Source: CAIWHR01 sp963724975 (GTDB lineage Bacteria; Pseudomonadota; Gammaproteobacteria; Burkholderiales; Casimicrobiaceae). Taken from it: a DNA stretch of 64,000 bases. The position numbers were made by a program, and so were the translations under genes. The stretch spans positions 1 through 64,000 of the forward strand of contig CAVRXB010000001.1 in assembly GCA_963724975.1 (NCBI GenBank), read 5' to 3'. Shown here in pieces: positions 45,559-54,160 of the stretch (position 1 is the stretch's first letter; every line of letters begins with the position of its first letter). The notes beneath the pieces were generated by a model, which did not search any database, was not told where the DNA came from, and saw only the letters and a list, made by a program, of their open reading frames with translations.

Positions 45559-46887
45559 TCAGGCGACGCTGATCTCCTGCCGAAGCGCGCCTGTGAACAG
45601 GCCCTTGGGAATCATCGCGTGCACGCCGCGAACGATATCCACGACCTGCGTGACGCGGAAGCTCACCGCGATGCTGCACAGGGCGTAGGCGTCGAGCTCG
45701 GAGAGCTTGGCGCGTGTCGCCAGGAACTTGATGGCGTTGCGCGCAGCCGACGCCATCGCGATGTTGAGGTCCTTGTCGAGTCCAACGAGGATCCAATGCG
45801 TATCGGTTTCCGCGATCGGCCACGCGAAATTCTTCTGCTTGTGGAGAACGACCTGGATGCGCATCTCCTTCATGCGCGTCTCCAGCGCGGTGAGACAGAT
45901 CTCGCCGTCGCCCTGCACCGCATGCGAGTCGCCGGTGAAAATGAGCCCGCCCGGTTTCCACACGGGAATGAACAAGGAGGAACCTTCGGACAGTTCGCTG
46001 AGGTCGAGATTCCCGGCGTGAGGGCCCGGAGGAACGGAGCTCGTGACACCCGGGCTCAGCGGAGGAAAGTAGCCGTCGGGCGGCGCCAGGCCCAGCGTTC
46101 CCTGAAACGGCTTCAACGGCACGCTGATGTCGGTGGCGAACTTTGCGCTCTTGGCGGAAACATCGAGGTCCAGGTATTTGATCTGCCCTTGCGCGTAATC
46201 CTGCGGCAGCAGGCCGGTACCGAGCGCGCCCGGATTGTTGAAGACGGCGCCCCAATTGAAGGGCTCGAGTTTCTTGTAGCGGATCTCGAGCACGTCCCCC
46301 GGCTCGGCCCCCTTGACGGCAATCGGGCCGATGATAGAGTGCGGCCCCTTGCCCGGGTTGGCGACGCGCAGCTGCGCGAGCTTGTCCACGGGCACGCCGG
46401 GCTGCATCTCGTTCAGGAAGTGCGACCAGGTGTTGGGGAAGCTGACCGTGTCGCCTGAATCGATGGTGAGGATGGGCGCAAGATTGGCGTCGAACACACC
46501 GAGCCGCACGCTCTCCTTCGTGGATTCGACGACATGCAGACGGCCCGCGTCGCTGCGCTGGCTGCCCGTGGGGGCTGTTGCTGCGGGTGCCTGGGCTTGC
46601 GCGAGCTTGCCAAACCATGGCTCCACGGCAGCCAGCAATCCCATGAAGCCGCTCGCGCGCATCAAGTCGCGACGCGTGCGGCCGCGTGCTGACAGGTAGG
46701 CGTCCAGTTTCTCCTGGTCGACTTCGTCTCCATGAAGCAGACGGTCCGCGGATCGTTTTTGGTACGCCGCGTCCTTGATGTCCTCACGCAGGACGCCGGT
46801 GCCCTTCTCGTCGCCGCAGCCGAACAGGTTGCAGCACTCGTGATGGTGATGCAGAGGCTCGGTGGCCTCGTCATGGTGCTCCGACAT
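45559..46887 (-). CDS. Acetamidase/formamidase-family protein with His/Cys-rich N-terminus and Tat-like signal
   Basis: The 442-residue protein starts at ATG 46887 (AGGAGGAACGCC upstream). Residues 1-28 hold an unusual metal-binding-like cluster (HHDE, PLHHHHECCN, FGCGD). A twin-arginine motif TRRDLMRASGFMGLL starts near residue 71, then LAQAQAPA as a likely cleavage region. The catalytic part is FmdA/AmdA-like: TIDSGDTVSFPNTWSHFLNE, GPIAVKGAEPGDVLEIRYKK, LDLSELSEGSSLFIPVWKPG, LIFTGDSHAVQGDGEICLTA. Family enzymes hydrolyse formamide or acetamide to ammonia and the acid. If the signal works the enzyme is periplasmic, which is unusual. Confidence 0.85.
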   Translation of the reverse strand: MSEHHDEATEPLHHHHECCNLFGCGDEKGTGVLREDIKDAAYQKRSADRLLHGDEVDQEKLDAYLSARGRTRRDLMRASGFMGLLAAVEPWFGKLAQAQAPAATAPTGSQRSDAGRLHVVESTKESVRLGVFDANLAPILTIDSGDTVSFPNTWSHFLNEMQPGVPVDKLAQLRVANPGKGPHSIIGPIAVKGAEPGDVLEIRYKKLEPFNWGAVFNNPGALGTGLLPQDYAQGQIKYLDLDVSAKSAKFATDISVPLKPFQGTLGLAPPDGYFPPLSPGVTSSVPPGPHAGNLDLSELSEGSSLFIPVWKPGGLIFTGDSHAVQGDGEICLTALETRMKEMRIQVVLHKQKNFAWPIAETDTHWILVGLDKDLNIAMASAARNAIKFLATRAKLSELDAYALCSIAVSFRVTQVVDIVRGVHAMIPKGLFTGALRQEISVA

Positions 46888-46952
46888 GGCGTTCCTCCTC
46901 GCTAAACCAACGTTTCCCGGAACCTCCAATGCGTCTGGACGTACTGTTATCG

Positions 46953-49244
46953 TCAAATCAATTGCGCCTGCCTCTGCACGTTCGCGTCCACCACGGTCAG
47001 CGCCGTCATGTTGACGATGCGGCGCACTGTCGCGGAGGGCGTCAGGATGTGTACCGGCTTGGCAACGCCGAGCAGGATAGGCCCCAGCGTCACGCCGCCG
47101 CCGACGGAAGTCTTGAGCAGGTTGAAAGCGATGTTCGCCGCATCCACGGTCGGCATGATGAGCAGATTCGCCTCGCCCTTGAGGCGCGAATTCGGAAATG
47201 CGCGCAGCCGGATCGCTTCGTCCAGCGCTGCATCACCATGCATCTCGCCCTCGACTTCGAGCTCGGGATCCATGAGGTTGAGCAGCGCGAGTGCCGCCTG
47301 CATCTTCTTCGCCTGCGGATGAGCGCTGCTGCCGAAGCTCGAATGCGACAGCAGCGCAACTTTGGGAGTGATACCGAAGCGGCGAATCTCGTCGGCGGCA
47401 AGCAGCGTGATTTCGGCGATCTGCTCGGGCATCGGATCGACGTTGACGTAGGTGTCGGCGATGAAGATCGTGCGCGACTGCATGATCACCGCGTTCATGG
47501 CGGCGCAAACCTTGACACCCTTGCGGAATCCGATCACCTGGTCGACATAGTGCCGGTGCAAGCCGTGCGTTCCGAACATGCCGCACAACATGCCGTCGGC
47601 GTCGCCCATGTGGATCATCATTGCGCCGATTAGCGTCTGCTTGCTCCGCATCTCGATCTTCGCGTATTGCTGCGACACGCCCATCCGCTGCGTCAGCCGA
47701 TAATACTCGGACCAGTAGGCGCGGTAGCGCGAGTCCGATTCCGGATTGATGATCTCGAAGTCCTCGCCGGGCTTGATGCGCAAGCCGAAGCGCTCGACGT
47801 TCTGCTCGATCACCGCAGGGCGACCCACGAGGATCGGCTTTGCGATGCCCTCGTCGACGACGACCTGCACGGCCCGCATCACGCGCTCGTCCTCGCCTTC
47901 CGCGTAGACGATGCGCTTTGGATCCTGCTTCGCACCGGTGAAGATCGGCTTCATCAGGAGGCCCGAGCTGTAGACGAATTGCATCAGCCGCTCGCGGTAG
48001 GCCGCGAAGTCGGTGATGGGCCGGGTCGCCACACCGGAATCCATCGCCGCCTTCGCCACCGCGGGTGCGATCTGCACGATCAATCGAGGATCGAACGGCT
48101 TGGGAATAAGGTACTCGGAACCGAAGCGCAGGTTCTCGATGTTGTACGCCTGCGCGACGATGTCCGATTGCTCCGCCATCGCGAGGTCGGCCAATGCGCG
48201 CACCGTCGCGAGCTTCATCGCCTCGTTCACCGTGGTCGCGCCGACGTCGAGCGCGCCGCGGAAGATGAACGGAAAGCAGAGCACGTTGTTGACCTGGTTC
48301 GGGAAGTCCGAGCGGCCGGTGGCGATCACCGCATCGGGACGCGCCTTCTTCGCGACGTCGGGCATGATCTCGGGCTCCGGATTGGCGAGCGCCATGATCA
48401 GCGGCTTGTCGGCCATCTTCGCCAACCATTCGGGCTTCAGCACCTTGGCGGCCGAAAGGCCCAGGAAGATGTCGGCTCCGGGCAGGATGTCAGCGAGCTT
48501 GCGCGCGTCGGTCTTCTGCACGTAGCGCGCCTTGTTGTCGTCCATCTCCTCCTTGCGGCCGGCGTAGACGACGCCTGCGATGTCGGAGACCCAGATGTTC
48601 TCGCGCTTGATGCCGAGCGAGACGAGGAGATCGAGGCACGCGAGCGCCGCCGCACCGGCGCCGGAACAGACGAGCTTGACCTTGCCGAGCTCCTTGCCCA
48701 CCACGCGCAGGCCGTTGTAGATCGCTGCGCCGACGATGATCGCGGTGCCGTGCTGGTCGTCGTGGAACACGGGGATCTTCATCCGCTCGCGCAGTTTCTG
48801 CTCGACGTAGAAGCATTCGGGCGCCTTGATGTCCTCGAGGTTGATGCCGCCGAACGTGGGCTCGAGCGCCGCGATGATTTCGACCAGCTTTTCCGGGTCG
48901 CGCTCGTCGATCTCGATGTCGAAGCAGTCGATGCCGGCGAACTTCTTGAAGAGCACCGCCTTGCCTTCCATCACCGGCTTCGCCGCAAGCGGGCCGATCG
49001 CGCCCAGGCCCAGCACCGCGGTGCCGTTGGTCACCACTCCGATCAAGTTGCCGCGTGCAGTGAGGTTGCGAGCTTCGGCGGGGTCGCGAACGATTTCGTC
49101 GCATGCGGCGGCGACACCCGGCGTGTACGCAAGGCCGAGATCGTGCTGATTGGTGAGGTGCTTGGTCGCCGTGACCGATATCTTGCCGGCCGGGCTCTGC
49201 CGGTGATATTCGAGAGAGGCGGCGCGGATTTCCTGGTCAGCCAT
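46953..49244 (-). CDS. maeB: NADP-dependent malic enzyme with phosphotransacetylase-like domain
   Basis: The 763-residue protein has the MaeB layout. The malic domain (residues 1-160) contains LGLAYTPGVAAACDEI and FHDDQHGTAIIVGAAI. The NAD(P) domain (to about 425) contains VCSGAGAAALACLDLLVSLG and IMALANPEPEIMPDVAKK. The C-terminal phosphotransacetylase-like domain (430-763) contains RIVYAEGEDERVMRAVQVVV and NLLIMPTVDAANIAFNLLKT. It decarboxylates malate to pyruvate with NADP; the PTA-like part is regulatory (family knowledge). Full normal length. A large plus-strand frame opposite it is a GC-driven shadow. Confidence 0.95.
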   Translation of the reverse strand: MADQEIRAASLEYHRQSPAGKISVTATKHLTNQHDLGLAYTPGVAAACDEIVRDPAEARNLTARGNLIGVVTNGTAVLGLGAIGPLAAKPVMEGKAVLFKKFAGIDCFDIEIDERDPEKLVEIIAALEPTFGGINLEDIKAPECFYVEQKLRERMKIPVFHDDQHGTAIIVGAAIYNGLRVVGKELGKVKLVCSGAGAAALACLDLLVSLGIKRENIWVSDIAGVVYAGRKEEMDDNKARYVQKTDARKLADILPGADIFLGLSAAKVLKPEWLAKMADKPLIMALANPEPEIMPDVAKKARPDAVIATGRSDFPNQVNNVLCFPFIFRGALDVGATTVNEAMKLATVRALADLAMAEQSDIVAQAYNIENLRFGSEYLIPKPFDPRLIVQIAPAVAKAAMDSGVATRPITDFAAYRERLMQFVYSSGLLMKPIFTGAKQDPKRIVYAEGEDERVMRAVQVVVDEGIAKPILVGRPAVIEQNVERFGLRIKPGEDFEIINPESDSRYRAYWSEYYRLTQRMGVSQQYAKIEMRSKQTLIGAMMIHMGDADGMLCGMFGTHGLHRHYVDQVIGFRKGVKVCAAMNAVIMQSRTIFIADTYVNVDPMPEQIAEITLLAADEIRRFGITPKVALLSHSSFGSSAHPQAKKMQAALALLNLMDPELEVEGEMHGDAALDEAIRLRAFPNSRLKGEANLLIMPTVDAANIAFNLLKTSVGGGVTLGPILLGVAKPVHILTPSATVRRIVNMTALTVVDANVQRQAQLI

Positions 49245-49547
49245 CGAGAGGCCCTCGGACGCGACGACGGATAGCCATCATAGCAAGCACCGCGAAGGGC
49301 CGACGGCAATACCTGTTCTAAATTAGGCGGCAACCCGCGGACGACGGCTGGTGTCGGCCCCAGGAGGAGACGGTCGAATATTTTCCCCAAAAGTTTCGCC
49401 CCTTTTTAATTTCGCGGGTAGCGCTGACGAATGTTGGATCGCCGGAGGTGTCAGCCGTCGCATTTTGTCGCGCCCATGTTGACAATGGATTACCCGAAGG
49501 CCGACTATTTCTTTCCCGGGACAGCAATTATGGATGGAGAGGCCACG
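49245..49547. other. Intergenic region between divergent genes
   Basis: About 300 bases, with lower GC at 49375-49425. It must hold the promoters of maeB (left) and of the secreted repeat protein (right). An A/T-rich piece (GAATATTTTCCCC, then TTTTTAATTTCG) could include promoter elements. No certain sites were identified. Confidence 0.4.
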
Positions 49548-50483
49548 ATGAACTTTGGGCGGAATCTCCTGTTGGCCTGGGCATCGCTCTTCTTTCCAAT
49601 CGTGCCGGCGGCACACGGCGCGGGCATCGATCTCCATCAGCATGGGCTCACGGGATCGTGGTACGAGGCGCGGACCAGCGGGCAGGGGTTCCTGCTAGAG
49701 GTTTTCCCCGATTTGTTCTCACCTGGAAAGGGTTTCGTGCACGGCAGCTGGTTCACCTACGACAACGTCGTTGGTGGGGCGGAACACCAGCGCTGGTACT
49801 CGCTCAGCGGGCCGGTGGTGAGCGGACAGACTGACGTTTCGATGACGATCCATCAAAACACTGGCGGCAACTTCAATGCCCCACCGATCACCACGGCGCA
49901 TCCAGTCGGCACCGCGACGCTGAGCTTCGACACGTGTACCAGCGGTCAATTGGTCTACAACTTCACCGACGGTTCCGGCCGCGCGTCGACCATACCATTG
50001 ACGCGCTTGACGCCCAACGTGACCTGCTCGGACGCGTCCGAGCGTCCTTGGGATTTCTCCTTCACGTTTTCAGGCCACTGGTACGACCCGGCGATGCCGG
50101 GTCAGGGCATCACCATGGAGCTCAACCGCGTTTCCAGGATGGTGTTCCTTGGCTGGCAGACGTATGCACCGAGCGGCGCGGGCGCCGGACCCGCCGGACA
50201 GCGCTGGTACACGGGGCAAGGCGTCTTGCCAAGCCCATTATTCGCGGGCCCGAGCAGCGTTTCGATCCCACTGCAACTCTACGAAACCACAGGGGGTTTG
50301 TTCGACGACGCTGCGGCTATCCCGACCACGGTGGTGGTAGGCACCGCAGGTTTGACCTTCGTGAATTGCGCGCAAGCGAAGCTGAGATTCAACTTTACAG
50401 GCGGAAGCAGCACTGGCGCTTCGGGAACGATTACCTTGCGCCAAATTGGCCCGTCAAGCGGTGCCGGCTGCTGGGACTACTAA
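49548..50483 (+). CDS. Secreted protein with two GQG-motif repeats
   Basis: About 311 residues from ATG 49548 (GGAGAGGCC upstream), with a signal peptide (LLLAWASLFFPIVPAAHGAG). Two halves share a domain: GSWYEARTSGQGFLLEVFPD at about residue 35 and GHWYDPAMPGQGITMELNRV at about 180. Each is followed by a W(Q/F)TYxxxGxxxxQRWYxxxG unit and a beta-rich tail ending near a Cys (TPNVTC, FVNC). The repeat is known from secreted proteins of soil proteobacteria but has no defined function. Conserved aromatic residues suggest ligand or surface binding. The reading frame is intact. No neighbour explains its role. Confidence 0.7.
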   Translation: MNFGRNLLLAWASLFFPIVPAAHGAGIDLHQHGLTGSWYEARTSGQGFLLEVFPDLFSPGKGFVHGSWFTYDNVVGGAEHQRWYSLSGPVVSGQTDVSMTIHQNTGGNFNAPPITTAHPVGTATLSFDTCTSGQLVYNFTDGSGRASTIPLTRLTPNVTCSDASERPWDFSFTFSGHWYDPAMPGQGITMELNRVSRMVFLGWQTYAPSGAGAGPAGQRWYTGQGVLPSPLFAGPSSVSIPLQLYETTGGLFDDAAAIPTTVVVGTAGLTFVNCAQAKLRFNFTGGSSTGASGTITLRQIGPSSGAGCWDY

Positions 50484-50533
50484 CGCACCCGTACCCCGCC
50501 CCCGCCTTAGCCAACTGCGTGTAGCCCGCGACT

Positions 50534-51277
50534 TCAACCGAAGAACTCGACGCGTCCGCTTTCCAGGTCGTACATCGCTCCGGCAATCTTGATCGCACCG
50601 GACTTTTCGAGGTCGGCCAGCACGGGACTGCGACGATGGTCGATCATCGTCAACTCGACGTTCTTGCGCGCGACCGCGTCGACGAAGGCGTAATTCTTCG
50701 CGGAACGATCGCCCTGATACTGGGTTGCCTCCACAGCAGGACGTATCTTGGCGAGGAGTCCCGTGAGATTTCCGAGCTGCGCATTGTCAATCGCACCCTT
50801 GATCGCACCGCAGGCTGTATGGCCCATTACAAGCACGACCTTCGCGCCGGCCAGCTTGCATGCAAATTCCATGCTCCCGAGGATATCGTCATTGGCGATG
50901 TTGCCTGCGACCCGGGCGTTGAACGTGTCGCCGATTCCGAAGTCCATGATTGTCTCGGCGGGCGCACGCGAGTCGATGCAGCTCAGTATGACTGCCGCGG
51001 GGAACTGACCCTTGGCGCTTGCTTTTTGTTGGGCCAGATAGTCATGCGGTGACTCCTTCCCGAGGCGAAAGCGCTCATTGCCCTTCTTCATCAGCGCGAT
51101 GATTTCGTCGGGCGTCAGTTTTTCGCGCTGTTCCTTGGTGAGTGCAGCGGCGTACGCAAGATTCCAGGCGGGAGCGAAGCCAAGCGCCGTTGTCGCGGTT
51201 GTGATGCCGGCAATCTTGAGGAAGTCGCGGCGGTTCGGATCATTTTGACAACGCGGCGAGCGGGCGCTGCATGGCAT
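50534..51277 (-). CDS. Beta-class carbonic anhydrase with Tat-type signal
   Basis: The 247-residue protein starts at ATG 51277 (AAGGAG eight bases upstream; a TTG two codons earlier is less likely). A twin-arginine motif NRRDFLKIAGITTATTALGF precedes an exported body. Zinc-site motifs of the beta class are present: ILSCIDSRAPAE (Cys, Asp, Arg) and VMGHTACGAIKGAI (His, Cys). It interconverts CO2 and bicarbonate. Export to the periplasm suggests a role in bicarbonate supply or pH control outside the cytoplasm. The helical segment GNIANDDILGSMEFACKLAG is typical. It is divergent from the DUF502 gene. Confidence 0.93.
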   Translation of the reverse strand: MPCSARSPRCQNDPNRRDFLKIAGITTATTALGFAPAWNLAYAAALTKEQREKLTPDEIIALMKKGNERFRLGKESPHDYLAQQKASAKGQFPAAVILSCIDSRAPAETIMDFGIGDTFNARVAGNIANDDILGSMEFACKLAGAKVVLVMGHTACGAIKGAIDNAQLGNLTGLLAKIRPAVEATQYQGDRSAKNYAFVDAVARKNVELTMIDHRRSPVLADLEKSGAIKIAGAMYDLESGRVEFFG

Positions 51278-51425
51278 GGTCAAGACTCCTTCGCGCGGGT
51301 GCGCAACGTCTCCGGGGTTGCAAGTCTAAGCGATCGAATTCCCGCAGCAAAGCGGCCATTCAGAGCGGGGCATCGGGGTGCGCTGCGGTGCATGTTGATA
51401 GAATGCCTATCCGCCTCGACATCGT

Positions 51426-52126
51426 ATGACACCTTCCAACACTGCGCCCGCCGCCAAGGCATCGGGCGCGCACTTCGGTCGCTACATCGTGATCGGATTT
51501 CTCACCGTCGCACCGTCGTGGGTCACATGGTTGGTCCTGGATTTCGCGTTCAGCCTTCTGGCAAGAACCGGTGCCCCGCTGCTGCGCGGCGTGGCGCTCG
51601 CCTTGCGGCCCTTGTCGGAAGTGCTGGCCGACTGGCTGCTCAACCCCTTCGTCCAGTATGTCCTCGCCGCCCTATTGACCCTGGTGCTCCTCTATGGAGT
51701 CGGCCTCCTGACAGCGCTTGTTCTCGGGCGGCGTCTGCTCGCTTTCATGGAGCGTCAACTTGAGCGGCTGCCTCTCGTGCAGTCTATCTATGGCGCCACC
51801 AAGCGCTTCTTGAGTAGCCTGCAGAAACCACCGGTTTCGAGCCAACGGGTCGTGCTGATCGCCTTCCCCTCGCCGGGAATGAAGCGATTGGTTTGGTGAC
51901 CCGGGTGATGCGCGATCCGACCACGGGTCGCGACCTGGCCGCGGTTTACGTGCCCACTTCGCCTAACCCCACTTCTGGCTACATCGAAATTGTGCCTCTC
52001 GAGGATGTCGTGCAGACGAATTGGAGCGTGGAGGAAGCCATGGCGTTCGTGATGACAGGCGGCACCAACGCGCCTGATGAGCTGTCATTCTCCAGTCCGG
52101 GGTCGAAACAGGCCGGAGCTCCCTGA
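51426..52126 (+). CDS. DUF502 inner-membrane protein, one frameshift
   Basis: The N-terminal part (RYIVIGFLTVAPSWVTWLVL, then FVQYVLAALLTLVLLYGVGL) gives two to three membrane helices. The DUF502 signature region PLVQSIYGATKRFLSSLQ follows. Near 51883 one base is missing: the sequence should run GMKAIGLVTRVMRDPTTGRD and then AAVYVPTSPNPTSGYIEIVP and LEDVVQTNWSVEEAMAFVMT to the stop at 52126. Total about 233 residues, as usual. Function unknown; the family is common in proteobacterial inner membranes. As written it would end prematurely at 51899. Confidence 0.88.
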
Positions 52127-52266
52127 GAGTTGATGGGGTTGCCATCAAAGCCTAAACTTCGAAGCCTGGGATCAAGCAGTGCCACTCCAACGACTCTGTG
52201 AGCTACAGCGTGGCACATGCGTTTGCGCGAGAGAAGGAACGCGCGTAATGCGACGGACAACATACT

Positions 52267-52701
52267 GTGCCCTCGATATATCGCCCAAAACACTCCGTCA
52301 CCGTGCCTGAGGCCGATGTTGTCCAGGGCGCGCACGTCAACACGGACACGCAGGCTCCTCAGGGCGCTACGTCCGACGACAAAACCGATTGGGTCGGGCG
52401 GCGCAAGGCGCAGCCAGCAGACGTCATTCTGCCGGCGACCCGGCATTGGCTGGACTCATTGCCGGTCGAGTCTCGTCCACAGGCATTGGCAAAACAGTTC
52501 CCGCGCCTGGCGAACCTTGCTGCTGCCAATTGGAATAACCCCGGCGATTGCAGCGCATTCATCTACTCGCTCTTGCACGATCAACGCGGCGGGCGGCGCG
52601 GCTTTCCGCACGAGGTGCTGGAAGACATCATCAAACTTCGCCTGTATTACACGAGACTGCATCCCATAGTTGATTGGGAGGGTGGTGCGGGCGGCAGATA
52701 G
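52267..52701 (+). CDS. Hypothetical protein
   Basis: The product of up to 144 residues starts at GTG 52267, without a clear ribosome site. The C-terminal two thirds looks folded and helical (HWLDSLPVESRPQALAKQFP, RLANLAAANWNNPGDCSAFI, LEDIIKLRLYYTRLHPIVDW), while the first 40 residues are polar and probably disordered. No signal peptide or membrane helix is seen. It resembles small conserved hypothetical proteins of Burkholderiales. Function cannot be stated. Confidence 0.6.
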   Translation: MPSIYRPKHSVTVPEADVVQGAHVNTDTQAPQGATSDDKTDWVGRRKAQPADVILPATRHWLDSLPVESRPQALAKQFPRLANLAAANWNNPGDCSAFIYSLLHDQRGGRRGFPHEVLEDIIKLRLYYTRLHPIVDWEGGAGGR

Positions 52702-52868
52702 CCACCGGCCGCGCGGATAGGCACCGTCAGTGCCGGTTCGCAGCACGCGAACGTATGCGCTCGATGACCGCAGGGTCGGAGGCCCCTCGAACAGCAGGCA
52801 ACTAGAACGAGTCGGCTGCGGCATAATTTGCACCGATCGCAGTTGCCGCAATCGCTGACCCGCACACA

Positions 52869-53561
52869 ATGCCGCTCCTGGGAACCGCCGCCGTCGCGAT
52901 GTGGTGGGACATCGCGCCGGAACAGCGCGTCGAATTCGAGGACTGGCATTCCCATGAGCATTTGGATGAGCGGATCGGCATTCCCGGGTTCCTCCGCGGA
53001 TCGCGATGGGCAAGCGCGACGGGCGGTGCAGGCTTCTTCGTCATGTACGAGCTCGATGCGTACGAGACGTTGACGTCGCCGGCGTACCTTGCGCGCCTAA
53101 ATAGCCCGACGGCGTGGTCGACGAAAATGATGCCGCATCATCGCAACATGGTGCGCAGCCTCTGCCGCGTCGATGCGAGCGAAGGCGGCGGGATCGCCCG
53201 GTCGATGATCACCGTTCGTTTGTCGCCGCGGACGGGAGCAGCGACCGCATTGCGGCAAAGACTGCGCGATGAGCTATCGTCGCTCGCACGCGCTCCGGGG
53301 ATAACGGGCGCCCATCTCCTGCGTACGGAGGCACCCGCCCACTCGATGACACAGGAACAGCGGATTCGCGGCGGAGCGGACGCTGCCGCCGATTGGATCG
53401 TGCTCGTCGTCGGTTACGACCGCCAAGCGCTTGGGGCCATTGCGAACGGCAAGCTTTCAGCAGCCACCGACGGGGCGAAGAGCGGGATGCTCTCTGCGAT
53501 GTACGACCTGTCGCACGTGGTGAGGCGGGACGAGTTCCACGGGCGAATCGGCCAGCCGTGA
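52869..53561 (+). CDS. Dimeric alpha/beta-barrel (EthD-like) double-domain protein
   Basis: The 230-residue product has two ferredoxin-like halves. The first reads VAMWWDIAPEQRVEFEDWHS, HEHLDERIGIPGFLRGSRWA, FFVMYELDAYETLTSPAYLA. The second reads SMITVRLSPRTG, ARAPGITGAHLLRTEAP, DWIVLVVGYDRQALGA. The HSHEH and RG-RW elements are as in EthD/DUF4286-like families of small enzymes or binding proteins. No partner gene suggests a pathway. No ribosome site is obvious at ATG 52869. The frame is intact. Confidence 0.65.
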   Translation: MPLLGTAAVAMWWDIAPEQRVEFEDWHSHEHLDERIGIPGFLRGSRWASATGGAGFFVMYELDAYETLTSPAYLARLNSPTAWSTKMMPHHRNMVRSLCRVDASEGGGIARSMITVRLSPRTGAATALRQRLRDELSSLARAPGITGAHLLRTEAPAHSMTQEQRIRGGADAAADWIVLVVGYDRQALGAIANGKLSAATDGAKSGMLSAMYDLSHVVRRDEFHGRIGQP

Positions 53562-53769
53562 CCGACTGCCGAACCGTCAAGCCGCCTTGCTAACCGATTT
53601 GAACTCGTATATTTGGCCAAACCCGGCGTGACGATTTGTGGATGGGGTGCGAGCCTGGTGCGGATGCCTTCGAACGGGCCATTTCCGGGCCTTGATGCGG
53701 TCAGCTAGCCAAGAACACAATCGGATCAAACTAGAGTCGAATTCAATCTTTCATCCATCGGAGTTCAAA

Positions 53770-54036
53770 ATGAGTCACTCGTCAATGCTGAAAGCCAGAC
53801 GGCAGCACCAAAAAACCAGGAAACTTCTCGACGTCGCAGCCAAGCAGGCCAAACGGCTGGCGAAGCAGGCATTAGCGGGGCCGGTCGTGAAGAAGGAGAA
53901 GGTGAAGAAGGAAAAAGTGAAGAAAGAAAAGGTCGAGACGGAAAAGGTGATAAGGGTCAAGCCGACCAAGGAGGAGCTTGGCAGGCAAGACGCGAAGACG
54001 CGCAGTGCGGGCGCCGGGGAAAAAGGCGCTTCCTAG
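53770..54036 (+). CDS. Lysine-rich small protein with KKEKV repeats
   Basis: The 88-residue protein from ATG 53770 (GGAG seven bases upstream) has an N-terminal basic helix (MLKARRQHQKTRKLLDVAAK). Tandem KKEKV units follow (three copies plus a variant, residues about 40-58), then a polar tail. The composition resembles histone-H1-like nucleoid proteins of betaproteobacteria, but Ala/Pro content is lower. It may bind nucleic acid; this is inference. Other upstream starts in frame are unlikely because the ribosome site precedes this ATG. Confidence 0.7.
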   Translation: MSHSSMLKARRQHQKTRKLLDVAAKQAKRLAKQALAGPVVKKEKVKKEKVKKEKVETEKVIRVKPTKEELGRQDAKTRSAGAGEKGAS

Positions 54037-54160
54037 CTCCAAACTCAAAAATGCGAGCCGCTGAACGCGGATTCAGCGGGCGATAGGCGCGATCGTACGT
54101 GCGATTGAACGAGCGTCGGCAGGGACGTGCACCGAGGTCGTAATTCCCCGAGAAACTCGG

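Noticed and set aside
47667..49274. A 535-codon plus-strand frame opposite the malic enzyme
   Set aside because: Composition is His/Arg/Asp/Val-rich mirror sequence with no recognisable domain; maeB on the other strand is full length and conserved.
53880..53960. CRISPR-like or minisatellite array
   Set aside because: The short AAGAAGGAGAAGGTG-type units are in-frame codons for KKEKV within a protein gene; there are no spacers or cas genes anywhere in the window.
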